A stretch of 64,000 nt of DNA, taken from positions 99,885-163,884 of the forward strand of contig CAKZRR010000038.1 in NCBI GenBank assembly GCA_937146805.1. Direction: 5' to 3'. The DNA comes from an uncultured Owenweeksia sp. (GTDB lineage Bacteria; Bacteroidota; Bacteroidia; Flavobacteriales; Schleiferiaceae). The notes under the pieces are model-generated. The model did not search any database and was not told the DNA's origin. It saw nothing but the letters and a program-made list of their open reading frames with translations. Positions 44,083 to 53,071 of this stretch are shown here, one piece after another; positions within the stretch are counted from its first letter, which is position 1; every line of letters begins with the position of its first letter. A program made the translations under genes and the position numbers.

Positions 44083-46356
44083 ATGAATCTACAAAAGTTC
44101 TGTTTGTTTAGTCTTGTTTTTTTTAGCTACCAGCTTTCTTTTGGGCAGTTTGTACAAGGTAAAGTGCTTGATGCAGAAACAGCAGAAACACTTGTGGGAG
44201 CTACTGTTGTAAGCCACGGGGGCGATGCCGTTGTAACCGATAATGATGGCTTTTTTCGTTTAAAATCGGAAAAGGGAAAACTGCAACTCACTATTGCCTT
44301 TATTGGCTACCAAAGCTTAACCACGGATAGCCTTGATGCCAGCGAAACCATTCACCTATTTTTACTTAAACCAACCGCTCAAAGCTTGGGAGAGGTTGTG
44401 GTAAGCGCTGGCAAGTTTGAACAACGGATGGAGGAGCTTACCGTAAGCTTAGATGTGATTAAACCCGAATTGGTTCAAGAAAAAAATCAAATTAGAATTG
44501 AAGAAAGTTTACAGCAAGCCCCAGGTGTAAATGTTACCGATGGTTCGGCTAATATACGCTCAGGTAGTGGCTGGAGTTACGGAACAGGCACAAGGGTGCA
44601 AACTTTGGTAGATGGTATTCCGTTAATTTCGGGCGATGCTGGACAGGCGCAATGGGATTTAGTGCCTATTCATAGCCTACAACAAATTGAGGTAATAAAA
44701 GGAGCATCATCTGTACTTTATGGTTCGGCTGCTTTAAACGGAATCATAAACGCCATTAGTTTGCCTATGCCTCAAAAAAGAACTTTTAACGCTTCGATGT
44801 TTAGCGGTTTTTATACGGCTCCTAAACGAAAAGAATTACAATGGTGGGATGGCACTCAAATCCAATCAGGTGCCAATTTTAGTTGGCAAGAAAAATTAAG
44901 CGCTCAAACTGGGCTGGTGTTAAGTGGTGGCTTTTACAGCGATGAAGGCTTTCGATATTTAGATAAAGAGGAACGTAGCCGTGTATTTGCCAAGTACTTT
45001 TTTAATCCCGCCAAGGTAAAGGGCTTAAAACTACAATTGGCTGGGCATTTTACCTATGCTGATAACGGTGACGCCCTTTTATGGCAAAATGATTCTTTGG
45101 GATACATTCCGCGTGACAGCGCCATTACTCGCAGCACCGGTTGGGACTTTTTTATTGACCCCACCATAATTTATCAGAAACGCAAATTAAAGCATACCCT
45201 GCAAGGTCGATACCTTAGATTAAACAACGATTCTAAAAGCAAGGATCAGGATTATAGCAATCATTCCGATCAATATGTGGGTCAGTATTTATTGCAACAT
45301 TTCCCCGGAACTAAGCTAACCGTAAGCACTGGTTACTCGCTTAGTCAAACGCAATCTTCCTCTGTTGTTTTTCAAGGAAAGCACACCGCTACCAACCATG
45401 CTGTTTTTTTACAAACGGATTACAAACCCTTAAAATGGCTAAACTTAAACGGTGGATTTAGATACGAAGGTTATCAGTTGGACGATCGAAATCAGAGCAA
45501 ACCTGTTTTTAGAGCTGGCCTTAACGCGCAAATTATTAAAGGGCTTAACGCCCGAGCTTCTTATGGGCAAGGTTTTCGTTTTCCGGCTGCCTCAGAGGCC
45601 TACACTAAAACCAGTTTTGGAGGTTTATTGGTGCATCCCAACCCCGATTTAAAAGCCGAAACTGGCTACTCATTAGAGGCCGGTTTGCGAAAAAGTTTTA
45701 AAAAGAAAAAGCTGAAAGGTTACATCGATGCCTCCATTTTTGAAATGCGGTTTAACAATATGATTGAATTTACTTTTGCCAATTGGGGTAAGCCATTCAC
45801 TTTTGATGAGATTGGTTTTAAACCCATAAATGTGGGTAAAACAAAAATAACAGGCGTTGAGCTGGCCTTGGCTATGGAAGGTGAATTTTCAAAGGATTTA
45901 AAGTTTCGGTTTTTAGGGGGCTACACGTATGCCTTGCCCTTGGTGCTAGACTCTAACTTGGTTTTTGCCAAAGACAATAACGGTTCCGAACTAAGCTATG
46001 TTACCTCCAGTTCTAACTCAAAAAATGGTGTTTTAAAGTACCGCTATCAACATCTGGCGAAAGCTGATATGCAGGTTTTTTACAAGCGAATAAACGCAGG
46101 TATAAGTGTACGCTACAACGATTTTATGGAAAACATTGATGCCTTGTTTAACGATCAAATTGCAGGTATAAAAGAAAATCGCCTCAGAAACGACCAAGGC
46201 GATTTTGTGTTGGATTTAAGAGCCGGCTACTACCTTACTAAAAAACTATTTGTTACCCTAGCGGTAAACAATGTTACCAACCGCGAGGTAATGATTAGGC
46301 CCGGATTTTTGGCGGCCCCAACCTTGTACACCCTTAAGTTGAGCTACGGTTTTTAA
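44083..46356 (+). CDS. TonB-dependent receptor
   Basis: 757 residues with a signal peptide ('FFSYQLSFGQ'). Residues about 24-105 form a carboxypeptidase-regulatory-like domain ('GKVLDAETAETLVGATVV', 'IAFIGYQSL'). The plug domain runs about 105-220 ('LGEVVVSAGKFEQRMEEL', 'TLVDGIPLISGDAG', 'IEVIKGASSVLYGSAALNG'), and the rest is a 22-strand-type barrel ending 'YTLKLSYGF' with a C-terminal Phe. It imports a ligand (siderophore, vitamin or other) energised by TonB-ExbBD; the ligand is not identifiable. It is convergent with the T9SS propeller gene with only a 4-base gap. Confidence 0.92.
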   Translation: MNLQKFCLFSLVFFSYQLSFGQFVQGKVLDAETAETLVGATVVSHGGDAVVTDNDGFFRLKSEKGKLQLTIAFIGYQSLTTDSLDASETIHLFLLKPTAQSLGEVVVSAGKFEQRMEELTVSLDVIKPELVQEKNQIRIEESLQQAPGVNVTDGSANIRSGSGWSYGTGTRVQTLVDGIPLISGDAGQAQWDLVPIHSLQQIEVIKGASSVLYGSAALNGIINAISLPMPQKRTFNASMFSGFYTAPKRKELQWWDGTQIQSGANFSWQEKLSAQTGLVLSGGFYSDEGFRYLDKEERSRVFAKYFFNPAKVKGLKLQLAGHFTYADNGDALLWQNDSLGYIPRDSAITRSTGWDFFIDPTIIYQKRKLKHTLQGRYLRLNNDSKSKDQDYSNHSDQYVGQYLLQHFPGTKLTVSTGYSLSQTQSSSVVFQGKHTATNHAVFLQTDYKPLKWLNLNGGFRYEGYQLDDRNQSKPVFRAGLNAQIIKGLNARASYGQGFRFPAASEAYTKTSFGGLLVHPNPDLKAETGYSLEAGLRKSFKKKKLKGYIDASIFEMRFNNMIEFTFANWGKPFTFDEIGFKPINVGKTKITGVELALAMEGEFSKDLKFRFLGGYTYALPLVLDSNLVFAKDNNGSELSYVTSSSNSKNGVLKYRYQHLAKADMQVFYKRINAGISVRYNDFMENIDALFNDQIAGIKENRLRNDQGDFVLDLRAGYYLTKKLFVTLAVNNVTNREVMIRPGFLAAPTLYTLKLSYGF

Positions 46357-46360
46357 AAAT

Positions 46361-48193
46361 TTATTGGTTAATCATTATGGTTTGACTGCTTGTTCCGTTT
46401 TGGGTAGTCGCACTCAAAATGTATTGTCCGTTGGGCACCTTATTAAAGTACACCTCAGAGGAATCATCACCTGGTTTTACGCTTACAAAATGCTCTTTGC
46501 CAGCCATATCAAAAAGCTGTACGCTGTTTACCGTTCCTTCAATAGTTACTTTATCCTTGGCGGGATTTGGGTACAATTTAAGCGAAGGGGTATCGTAATC
46601 ATGCGTGCCAAAAAAGTTGAGATTCATAACCGCTACATGATTTAAGGTGGTAGGGCCTCCCAATCCAAATGCCTCCTTAAAGTTTCCTCCTAAATACAAG
46701 GCATTTTGCACTATTAACATGCTGTTTACGGTGCTATCTAACACGGCCATAGGTGTAATAGAGCCTGCCTCCCAGTAGGCTAAGTTTTCTCCATACTTAC
46801 CCACCAGCATGGGCATAATATTAAAATCACCACCCATAATAATTTTGTTTTGATGACTCAACAAACAACGTACTTCTGCTTCTTCGTTTATCGTTCCTTT
46901 CACTATTAAGCTTTCCCACTTATTGCTTCGATAAACACCCAAACCAATGGTATCGCTCGTTCCTGGCGCGCTGTAATCTGTACCTACAAAGAGCTCACCA
47001 TTATGAGATACTACAGCATGCACTCTTACATCTAGAGTATCGTTAAAAGGCTCCATAGTTTGCCCGTTAATTTTAACAATGTTTTGACTAGAATAACCAC
47101 CATTATAGCTGAAACTACCGGCAACAACCAACTTATTATTATGAACGGTCATGGCACTCACCCCTCCCAATAAATCTAAACCTGCGTGCACCCACTCGGT
47201 ACCATTCCATTTGGCAATAGATTCAAAATATTTAGCCACTCCCGCCTTTGCCTTAAAAAATCCACCCGCGTAAATTGTATCTCGGTATACTTGTAAATCA
47301 TAAACCGTATTGTGTAAAGCGCCTACATAAAACTGACCCATAGCGGTCCATTGCCCGTTCTCATAAACAGCCACCCCCGAGTTTACTGGCACCGTATCCG
47401 CCATATAAAAATCACCGGCCACGTACATTTTACCTTTGTGAAAAAGAATGTCATGCACACGCCCATTCACACCAACATTCCCTAGAGGGTTCCATAAAAA
47501 ACCCGCAAAACCAGCAATCCATTGCGCTAAGTTACCCGCAGGGGCAACACCTGCGGTATCAAAATTACCACCTATAATAATTCCTCCCGACATTTCAGTG
47601 GCCAAAGCCATTACAGGGCCATTACTTCCATTGCCCATTGGGCTAACATTACTAACCGCAGGATACGTAGGCTGAATCCATGCCAATTCATCCACTGTAA
47701 AGCCACTTTGCGCCTGCCAGGCGGCTAAACCCTGTGTTTTAATATCATGTAAATAACTCAAGTTATACTCTGCCTTAACCTTTTGGCCTAAAGCCGAATA
47801 ACCACTTTGTTTAATTAAATATCCCACTGCGCAATGGGTGCCGTAGTTGTCAATAAAAACAGGATTTCTTATCGGCAAATGTTCGTTAACCGGAAAAAGA
47901 CCTCTATCAGCATAAGCCTTAAGCTCCACTAAACTTTGTTCTCTATTGGCCCGCTGTACTTCGTTTAAGCCCTCCGTGTGTTGAAGGGTTAAAAAGTGAT
48001 GTACCCAGTTAAGGTGTTGCCTAATTATCTCTTTGTCGCTCAAGTTATCTACCGTTACAGGCACTTGCTCTAAGGCGTTTGGGTGGTTTAGCCACTGCTT
48101 GTTTACCATTGCCATTGGATGATGAACTGTTTGCGACATAAGCCCCAGCGACATCATCATAAAAGCCAGAAGTTGTAATTTTAATGTTTTCAT
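46361..48193 (-). CDS. Secreted propeller-type protein with T9SS sorting domain
   Basis: About 610 residues from the ATG at 48193; an upstream ATG at 48220 would put nine residues before the signal peptide ('LQLLAFMMMSLGLMSQ'). Residues about 30-180 are helical and unrecognised. Then come repeated strands 'GKMYVAGDF...VAVYENGQWTAMG', 'LQVYRDTIYAGGFF...IAKWNGTEWV', 'NKLVVAGSF', which look like a beta-propeller of six to seven blades. The C-terminus is a T9SS type A domain ('LKLYPNPAKDKVTI'). It is predicted to be a surface or released protein. It has a good promoter candidate at 48247-48254. Confidence 0.8.
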   Translation of the reverse strand: MKTLKLQLLAFMMMSLGLMSQTVHHPMAMVNKQWLNHPNALEQVPVTVDNLSDKEIIRQHLNWVHHFLTLQHTEGLNEVQRANREQSLVELKAYADRGLFPVNEHLPIRNPVFIDNYGTHCAVGYLIKQSGYSALGQKVKAEYNLSYLHDIKTQGLAAWQAQSGFTVDELAWIQPTYPAVSNVSPMGNGSNGPVMALATEMSGGIIIGGNFDTAGVAPAGNLAQWIAGFAGFLWNPLGNVGVNGRVHDILFHKGKMYVAGDFYMADTVPVNSGVAVYENGQWTAMGQFYVGALHNTVYDLQVYRDTIYAGGFFKAKAGVAKYFESIAKWNGTEWVHAGLDLLGGVSAMTVHNNKLVVAGSFSYNGGYSSQNIVKINGQTMEPFNDTLDVRVHAVVSHNGELFVGTDYSAPGTSDTIGLGVYRSNKWESLIVKGTINEEAEVRCLLSHQNKIIMGGDFNIMPMLVGKYGENLAYWEAGSITPMAVLDSTVNSMLIVQNALYLGGNFKEAFGLGGPTTLNHVAVMNLNFFGTHDYDTPSLKLYPNPAKDKVTIEGTVNSVQLFDMAGKEHFVSVKPGDDSSEVYFNKVPNGQYILSATTQNGTSSQTIMINQ

Positions 48194-48246
48194 TTTTACA
48201 ATTGTTTTAGTTTTCGCCACTATTGTACACTGTTAAGGATGAAAAG

Positions 48247-48254
48247 CAAAGGTA
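48247..48254 (-). promoter_or_regulatory. Candidate -7 box (TACCTTTG) for the propeller gene
   Basis: Reverse-strand TACCTTTG is an exact TAnnTTTG match, about 50 bases before the ATG at 48193. The expected -33 TTTG position is TTTT, 19 bases upstream. It sits in the gap between this gene and the divergent sigma-factor gene. Confidence 0.45.
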
Positions 48255-48315
48255 ATGGGTTGCGTTGCTTATAAAATTAAGCCGCTGCGCAACCTATTTT
48301 GAAATAAGCACGTCT

Positions 48316-48897
48316 ATGTTGTTCAAACCACCCATTAATTTGGAGATAAACGAACTTATTCGCGAAAGCCAAAAGGGCAACAAAAAAGCTCAAGGCTTGC
48401 TATACACCCATTTTGCTGGCAAAATGTACGGGGTGTGTATGCGCTATGCTAGTGATAAGGATGATGCGCAAGATTTTTTACAAGATGGCTTTGTTCATTT
48501 ATTCAAAAAAATAGATCAGTTTAGGTTTGAAGGTTCTTTTGAGGGTTGGGTAAGGCGGCTTTTTGTGAATTTAATTTTGCAAAAATTTAGAAGTAAAAAG
48601 TTGCTCTACGCCACCAATTTTGAAATAAGCCCTGCGCACGAGCCCAGTTACGAGCATATTTTAGAAGAAATTGAAGCACGTGATTTACTGGAAATGGTTA
48701 AAACCTTAAGCCCTCAATACCGGTTGGTTTTTAACCTTTACGCCATTGAAGGCTACAGCCATAAAGAAGTAGCAAAAAAACTACAAATATCAGAAGGCAC
48801 GAGCAAGTCTAACTTATCAAGGGCCCGTAGTATTTTACAAGAAAAAATTGCCATTCGTTACCCGGATGTGTACCAAATGAAGAGCAATGGAGGATAA
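48316..48897 (+). CDS. ECF-type RNA polymerase sigma factor
   Basis: 193 residues when started at the ATG at 48316; an in-frame TTG at 48265 would add 17 residues not typical for the family. Region 2 is 'LLYTHFAGKMYGVCMRYA' to 'FEGSFEGWVRRLFVNLI', with 'DAQDFLQDGF' in the core-binding helix. Region 4 is 'YRLVFNLYAIEGYSHKEVAKKL' with the recognition helix 'SEGTSKSNLSRARSIL'. Regions 1.1 and 3 are absent, as in ECF sigmas. The next gene overlaps it by 11 bases and is very likely its anti-sigma factor. Target promoters unknown. Confidence 0.93.
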   Translation: MLFKPPINLEINELIRESQKGNKKAQGLLYTHFAGKMYGVCMRYASDKDDAQDFLQDGFVHLFKKIDQFRFEGSFEGWVRRLFVNLILQKFRSKKLLYATNFEISPAHEPSYEHILEEIEARDLLEMVKTLSPQYRLVFNLYAIEGYSHKEVAKKLQISEGTSKSNLSRARSILQEKIAIRYPDVYQMKSNGG

Positions 48898-50296
48898 AAA
48901 GAAATTGGACGAAATTTTTGAGAAGGGGCTTGGCGGATTAGAGTTAAATCCACCAGCCGATGCTTGGGTAAATATTGATCAAAAACTGAGCAATAAAAAA
49001 CCCAAAGGTTTAGTATTGTTTTGGAGGGTAGCTGCGGTTGCGGCTGCTTTGCTGTTTGCGTTTAGCGCAGGTTTTGCTTTGCGCGGATGGTGGGAGAAAC
49101 CATCCTATAATGAGGTTGGTAATTTTTCATCCAACGGAGCCGAGTCTCAATGGGTTAATCCTAAAGGTAATGTTGGTGGCTCAAAAGCAGATAATCCATC
49201 CAACACTGATATTAGCGCCACAAAAGCACCGACTAGTTTAAATAACACTGCCAAAACCAATACTTCTTCGTCCATTGCACAAAATAACGATGCCCTATCA
49301 AATAATGCTAACAGCCAACATGCCAAAGGCGCCACGTCAATTGATCCTGCTATTGCTACACCCGCAAGCTTTGTTGTTGGAGCACGTCCCACTCAAGGTC
49401 TTTTGTATTTAGCAGCCCTTAGGCCTTGTTTACCGCCTGTTAACGTCCACCTTGAGTTGCGTCCTGTTTTTAATGAAGAAGTAGTTAAAGTAGATTCTTC
49501 CGCTATTGTTTATTACGATTCTAATACCCCTAAAAAGAAAAAAACGAAAATGAATGCTTTGCGAGTTGGAATGCTCGCTGGTCCCTCTTTTGCCTTTAAT
49601 TCGGTGGAGGTGAAAAATGATGCTAAAAGCAATACAGCTACCGACAACGTGGGCAACGAGCAAATTATGAATAGCTACGCAAGCGGAATGAGTGTTAATT
49701 ATCAGGTAAATAAAGCTTGGAGGTTGAGCAGCGGTGTTTTTGTAAATAGTTGGAAACAAAGTAGTGACAATACACTTTTAGCACTTGACCCTAACAGTGG
49801 AAATTACAACCCCTCGGCCTTAGGCGTAACTTCGGTAGGTAATTTTAATTATTCAAACGCAGGCCAAAGCACTGATTTAACCTTGGTTGAAAAGGGCAGT
49901 ATTACCGCTGGAGGCAACCAATTTGCCTTGCTTCCAAAAGTAGAGCAGCAATACCAGTACGTTGAAGTGCCTCTTCAAATTGGTGTGAGCCTTTTGGAAA
50001 CAAAACGCTTAACTGCTAATGCTCAAATTGGTGCCAGTGCGCGATTTTTATCTAAAACAGATGTAAGGCTACGTTATGCCGATGGCAGCGAAAAAAGTGT
50101 TGATGGTCTTGATCCAGAAAAGATCTCTTACCAATTAGCCCTGAATGGTTCGTTAGGTTATAAAGTGGCCAAAAACTGGGCTTTCGAAATTCAACCTACC
50201 TTACTTTACGGTTTAACGCCTGTAAATCAAAACCCAGAGGTTGAAACCTACTTTCACCAATTTTTAGTGTACGCTGGTCTATTTTATAGCTTTTAG
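48887..50296 (+). CDS. Dual membrane-spanning anti-sigma-like protein (Dma-type candidate)
   Basis: 469 residues. The first 40 are cytoplasmic ('LDEIFEKGLGGLELNPPADAWVNI'), then one membrane helix at about 41-67, a Ser/Asn/Thr-rich periplasmic stretch of about 150 residues, and from about 222 a beta-barrel ('LRVGMLAGPSFAFNSV', 'YVEVPLQIGVSLLET', ending 'FLVYAGLFYSF') of the outer-membrane PorT/OmpW-like type. Such a chain crosses both membranes. This architecture, in an operon with an ECF sigma factor, matches the dual membrane-spanning anti-sigma (Dma) proteins reported from Bacteroides, where the pair controls vesicle formation. It overlaps the sigma gene by 11 bases. A short leader could bind the sigma factor. 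Confidence 0.75.
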   Translation: MEDKKKLDEIFEKGLGGLELNPPADAWVNIDQKLSNKKPKGLVLFWRVAAVAAALLFAFSAGFALRGWWEKPSYNEVGNFSSNGAESQWVNPKGNVGGSKADNPSNTDISATKAPTSLNNTAKTNTSSSIAQNNDALSNNANSQHAKGATSIDPAIATPASFVVGARPTQGLLYLAALRPCLPPVNVHLELRPVFNEEVVKVDSSAIVYYDSNTPKKKKTKMNALRVGMLAGPSFAFNSVEVKNDAKSNTATDNVGNEQIMNSYASGMSVNYQVNKAWRLSSGVFVNSWKQSSDNTLLALDPNSGNYNPSALGVTSVGNFNYSNAGQSTDLTLVEKGSITAGGNQFALLPKVEQQYQYVEVPLQIGVSLLETKRLTANAQIGASARFLSKTDVRLRYADGSEKSVDGLDPEKISYQLALNGSLGYKVAKNWAFEIQPTLLYGLTPVNQNPEVETYFHQFLVYAGLFYSF

Positions 50297-50312
50297 TACT
50301 GCATACTTTTAC

Positions 50313-50320
50313 TACCTTTG
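50313..50320 (+). promoter_or_regulatory. Candidate -7 box (TACCTTTG) very near the SPOR-gene start
   Basis: Exact TAnnTTTG match ending 7 bases before the ATG at 50328. A TTTT at 50291-50294 is at about the right distance for the -33 element. If real, the mRNA would be leaderless or nearly so. Confidence 0.45.
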
Positions 50321-50327
50321 CTTTGCA

Positions 50328-51338
50328 ATGAGATACGAGTTACACGAACATATTAGCCGTTTACTATTTGATCACGACTGTGTAGTAGTACCTGGCTTTG
50401 GCGCTTTTTTAATACGATATCATTCAGCCGAAATTAATGAGGCTACCCACATGATGCGCCCGCCCTCTAAGCGCGTTTACTTCAATAAAAGTATTATTGA
50501 AAATGACGGATTGTTGGCGAAGTCTATAAGTTTAACAGAAGGTGTTAGCTACAAAGAGGCTTTACAATACATTGATAAAGAGTCAACTCGCTATCAAGAC
50601 GACCTTAAACTGGGTAAAAAATTAAACTTACACGGTGTTGGCCGTTTAGTTTTAAATGATGACAGTAACGTACAGTTTACACCCTCTTTAGAGATTAACT
50701 ATTTGTTCGATTCCTTTGGGCTTTCCATATTCAGATCATCTGCTTTGCAGCGAGAAGAAGTATTGCGTCAATCGATAAATAAAGTAATAGAAAAGCATAT
50801 TCACGAAAAGCCTGTAAAGCAACGTAAACGTAATTTACTTTGGGCCGCAGTGCTTGGCCCTGTAGCCATTGCTGCAGCTATTGGTTATTCAGTATTGTCA
50901 GGCAGCGGTGTCCAAAACAATCAAAATTGGGCCGGTTTTAACTTTATGCAACTTAGCCAAAGTGCCTCGGAAACAGTCATAGAAAAAGAACCTGTAACTA
51001 GCGAAACCATTAATATTACGGAAGAGAATATTACCGCTATTGCGGAAGATATAGTTGCTCCAGCCAACAACATTGAGGAGCCCACCACGGCAGAAGAAGT
51101 TACCACCATTCACCTCGGTGATTTTCATATTGTTGTAGGATCGTTTAAGGATGATATAAATGCTAACAAACTTATTACTAAGCTAAAAAGCAAAGGTTAC
51201 GATGCTTATACGGCAGATGGTGACTCGCGGTATAAAAGAGTAGCTATTGGTAATTATGGCTCCGAAGCGGAAGCGGAAGAAGCGCTAAAAGAAATTAAAA
51301 AGAATGTGCATCCGCAATCGTGGATTTACAACAACTAG
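50328..51338 (+). CDS. HU-like/SPOR-domain membrane protein
   Basis: 336 residues. The N-terminal 135 residues look like the CCDC81-type prokaryotic HU domain pair ('ISRLLFDHDCVVVPGFGAFL', 'KRVYFNKSIIENDGLLA', 'LNLHGVGRLVL'). One membrane helix follows at about 169-191, then a variable linker and a C-terminal SPOR domain at about 264-335 ('DFHIVVGSFKD', 'GYDAYTADGDSRYKRVAIGNY'). SPOR domains bind denuded peptidoglycan at division sites, and the HU-like part may contact DNA or other cytoplasmic targets. Start chosen because it fits homologs beginning near 'YI..LLY.HDCVIVPGFG'. Exact function unproven. Confidence 0.88.
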   Translation: MRYELHEHISRLLFDHDCVVVPGFGAFLIRYHSAEINEATHMMRPPSKRVYFNKSIIENDGLLAKSISLTEGVSYKEALQYIDKESTRYQDDLKLGKKLNLHGVGRLVLNDDSNVQFTPSLEINYLFDSFGLSIFRSSALQREEVLRQSINKVIEKHIHEKPVKQRKRNLLWAAVLGPVAIAAAIGYSVLSGSGVQNNQNWAGFNFMQLSQSASETVIEKEPVTSETINITEENITAIAEDIVAPANNIEEPTTAEEVTTIHLGDFHIVVGSFKDDINANKLITKLKSKGYDAYTADGDSRYKRVAIGNYGSEAEAEEALKEIKKNVHPQSWIYNN

Positions 51339-51390
51339 TCGAACATTTATTTAAAAAGAGAATTACTTTTGCCGCGCAAAAAGGCATGGT

Positions 51391-51915
51391 ATGAAAGCTA
51401 AAACTCCCAACGATTCGCTTACTATTTTTACCGAAATAGTTTTACCTAACGATTCCAATAATTTACAAAATTTATTTGGCGGGCAGCTGCTCAGCTGGAT
51501 GGATCGAACAGCAGCGGTTTCGGCACACCGCCACTGCAAGCGAATTGTAGTTACGGCAGCGGTAAACAATGTTTCGTTTGAAAAACCAATTCCTCAGGGC
51601 TCGATAGTAACCTTAGAGGCGCGTGTTTCAAGAGCTTTTACTTCTAGCATGGAAATTTTTGTGGATGTTTTTGTTGAAGATCAAACCATTGCAGGCAAAA
51701 AATACAAGGCCAATGAGGCCATCTATACCTTTGTTGCGGTTGACCAATTAGGTAATCCTATTAATGTTCCTGCGGTAACACCCGAAACCGATTTGCAGCA
51801 AACTCGCTATGATGGTGCGCTTCGAAGGAAACAACTTTCGTTAATTTTAGCAGGAAAAATGAAGCCGGAAGCCGCTACTGAGTTGCGTGCACTTTTTTTA
51901 CCGGAAGAAGAATAA
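51391..51915 (+). CDS. Hotdog-fold acyl-CoA thioesterase
   Basis: 174 residues of the YciA/BFIT-like acyl-CoA thioesterase family, which hydrolyses acyl-CoA. The active-site stretch 'NNLQNLFGGQLLSWMDRTAAV' has the Asn and Asp typical of this branch, followed by 'VVTAAVNNVSFEKPI' and 'FEVFV' type strands. A TACTTTTG (-7-like) box occurs at 51364-51371, 20 bases before the ATG. The 3' end overlaps the convergent membrane-protein gene by 18 bases. Confidence 0.88.
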   Translation: MKAKTPNDSLTIFTEIVLPNDSNNLQNLFGGQLLSWMDRTAAVSAHRHCKRIVVTAAVNNVSFEKPIPQGSIVTLEARVSRAFTSSMEIFVDVFVEDQTIAGKKYKANEAIYTFVAVDQLGNPINVPAVTPETDLQQTRYDGALRRKQLSLILAGKMKPEAATELRALFLPEEE

Positions 51916-52854
51916 TACGAGCATGGCATACAATAAAAGCCAAAAATAGCTTAGCTCTTTATGCCATGTTTTTGCTTGATACTGAAGCAAATTAGCACAA
52001 AAAACACTTAACGGTACTAGCATCCAAAACCAAGTTTGAAGATGATTATCGCTAAAACCCCCTATTAACACAATGTATAAAAGACTTATACTTAAAAAGG
52101 TAAAAACTTGGCGCTTAGCCACATTTGCTTTTCCATACACTTGAAAATTCTCAATAATAGCGCGGCCTCCAATAAGCAAAAGTGGAATAAACCACTTTAA
52201 ATCCTCCCAACTTACTTTAGGCCAAATAGGAATTAAGCTTGACCAACTACTAAAAAATGTACGTCCCACATCTGTATATCCTATCAAAAGTAGTAAGCTA
52301 AATAATATAATATACAAAAAAGCAATCCCCAATAGGGGGATAAAAAAACTACGCGAATTAAAATAACCAAAATTTGCTGCCGCCCACCATATTACTAAAA
52401 CCAGCCAAATAGCCTCTGGATAAAATAAGGTAAGCCCCGATATTATAACACCGGTATCAAAAAGAACATAAGCCGGGTTTCCAATATTTACTAAGCTTAA
52501 TAGGCGAATAAAAAACAAACTTAACAAAGGTAACACTATGAGTAAAGTAGCACTTTGAGCCATAAATAACCATGGAAAAGCCAGCAAACTAAAAATCGGT
52601 AACAACTGGTAATCAGACTTTAAGAAACCTATTTTGTTAACCAAGCTGTTTAATAAAAACCCACTTACAAAAACACTTAGTATCATACCTCCTCCAAAAA
52701 GCCAAAAAGGTATTTGGGAACTATTTGCTAAAAAAGAAAACTCAAAACTTTTTTGCGGGAGTACCACAAAAAAACCAGCACCTAGAACCCAGCAAAATAT
52801 AATGGCTCTAATTAACGACTGGATGCTAATATTATGGAATAGCCTTGCGAACAT
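51898..52854 (-). CDS. DUF6427-like membrane protein
   Basis: 318 residues with eight or nine membrane segments. The N-terminal 'SIQSLIRAIIFCWV', 'NKIGFLKSDYQLLPIFSLLAFP' and 'IWLVLVIWWAAANFG' match the Bacteroidota DUF6427 family. This family is usually found next to purD and a small DUF6341 protein, both present here. Role unknown. The start (52854) faces the divergent DUF6341 gene, and the stop overlaps the thioesterase gene by 18 bases. Confidence 0.8.
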   Translation of the reverse strand: MFARLFHNISIQSLIRAIIFCWVLGAGFFVVLPQKSFEFSFLANSSQIPFWLFGGGMILSVFVSGFLLNSLVNKIGFLKSDYQLLPIFSLLAFPWLFMAQSATLLIVLPLLSLFFIRLLSLVNIGNPAYVLFDTGVIISGLTLFYPEAIWLVLVIWWAAANFGYFNSRSFFIPLLGIAFLYIILFSLLLLIGYTDVGRTFFSSWSSLIPIWPKVSWEDLKWFIPLLLIGGRAIIENFQVYGKANVAKRQVFTFLSISLLYIVLIGGFSDNHLQTWFWMLVPLSVFCANLLQYQAKTWHKELSYFWLLLYAMLVLFFFR

Positions 52855-52876
52855 TTACCTTTTTTATATAATTTTG
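52845..52876 (+). promoter_or_regulatory. Candidate promoter for the DUF6341-like gene
   Basis: TTG at 52845-52847, a 21-base spacer, and TAATTTTG at 52869-52876 (exact TAnnTTTG), 19 bases before the ATG at 52896. It overlaps the start of the divergent DUF6427 gene. Confidence 0.45.
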
Positions 52877-52895
52877 GCCACAAATTTAACAGAAG

Positions 52896-53066
52896 ATGCA
52901 AGTAAAAGAAGCAATGCGCTCAATTGGGGATTTTTTAGAATGGACTTTTGAACTACTTCCGGTATTGGGCAACAGTTTTAACTACCTTTTAATGACCATC
53001 ATTACCATCTGTTTTTTTTACTGGATGGGTCAAATGATAAAGTACAAAAAGGCAGGAAACACCTAA
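52896..53066 (+). CDS. Small DUF6341-like membrane protein
   Basis: 56 residues, too short to be caught in many automated calls. It reads MQVKEAMRSIGDFLEW, then 'ELLPVLGNSFNYLLM', a membrane helix, and 'WMGQMIKYKKAGNT'. The amphipathic start and single membrane helix match the small DUF6341 proteins that sit between purD and DUF6427 genes in flavobacteria. It is divergent from the DUF6427 gene, with a consensus promoter just upstream, and convergent with purD (5-base gap). Role unknown. Confidence 0.8.
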   Translation: MQVKEAMRSIGDFLEWTFELLPVLGNSFNYLLMTIITICFFYWMGQMIKYKKAGNT

Positions 53067-53071
53067 ATCCC

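Noticed and set aside
48265..48315. Longer sigma-factor start at TTG 48265
   Set aside because: Adds 17 residues not found in ECF sigmas; ATG 48316 starts at the expected point.
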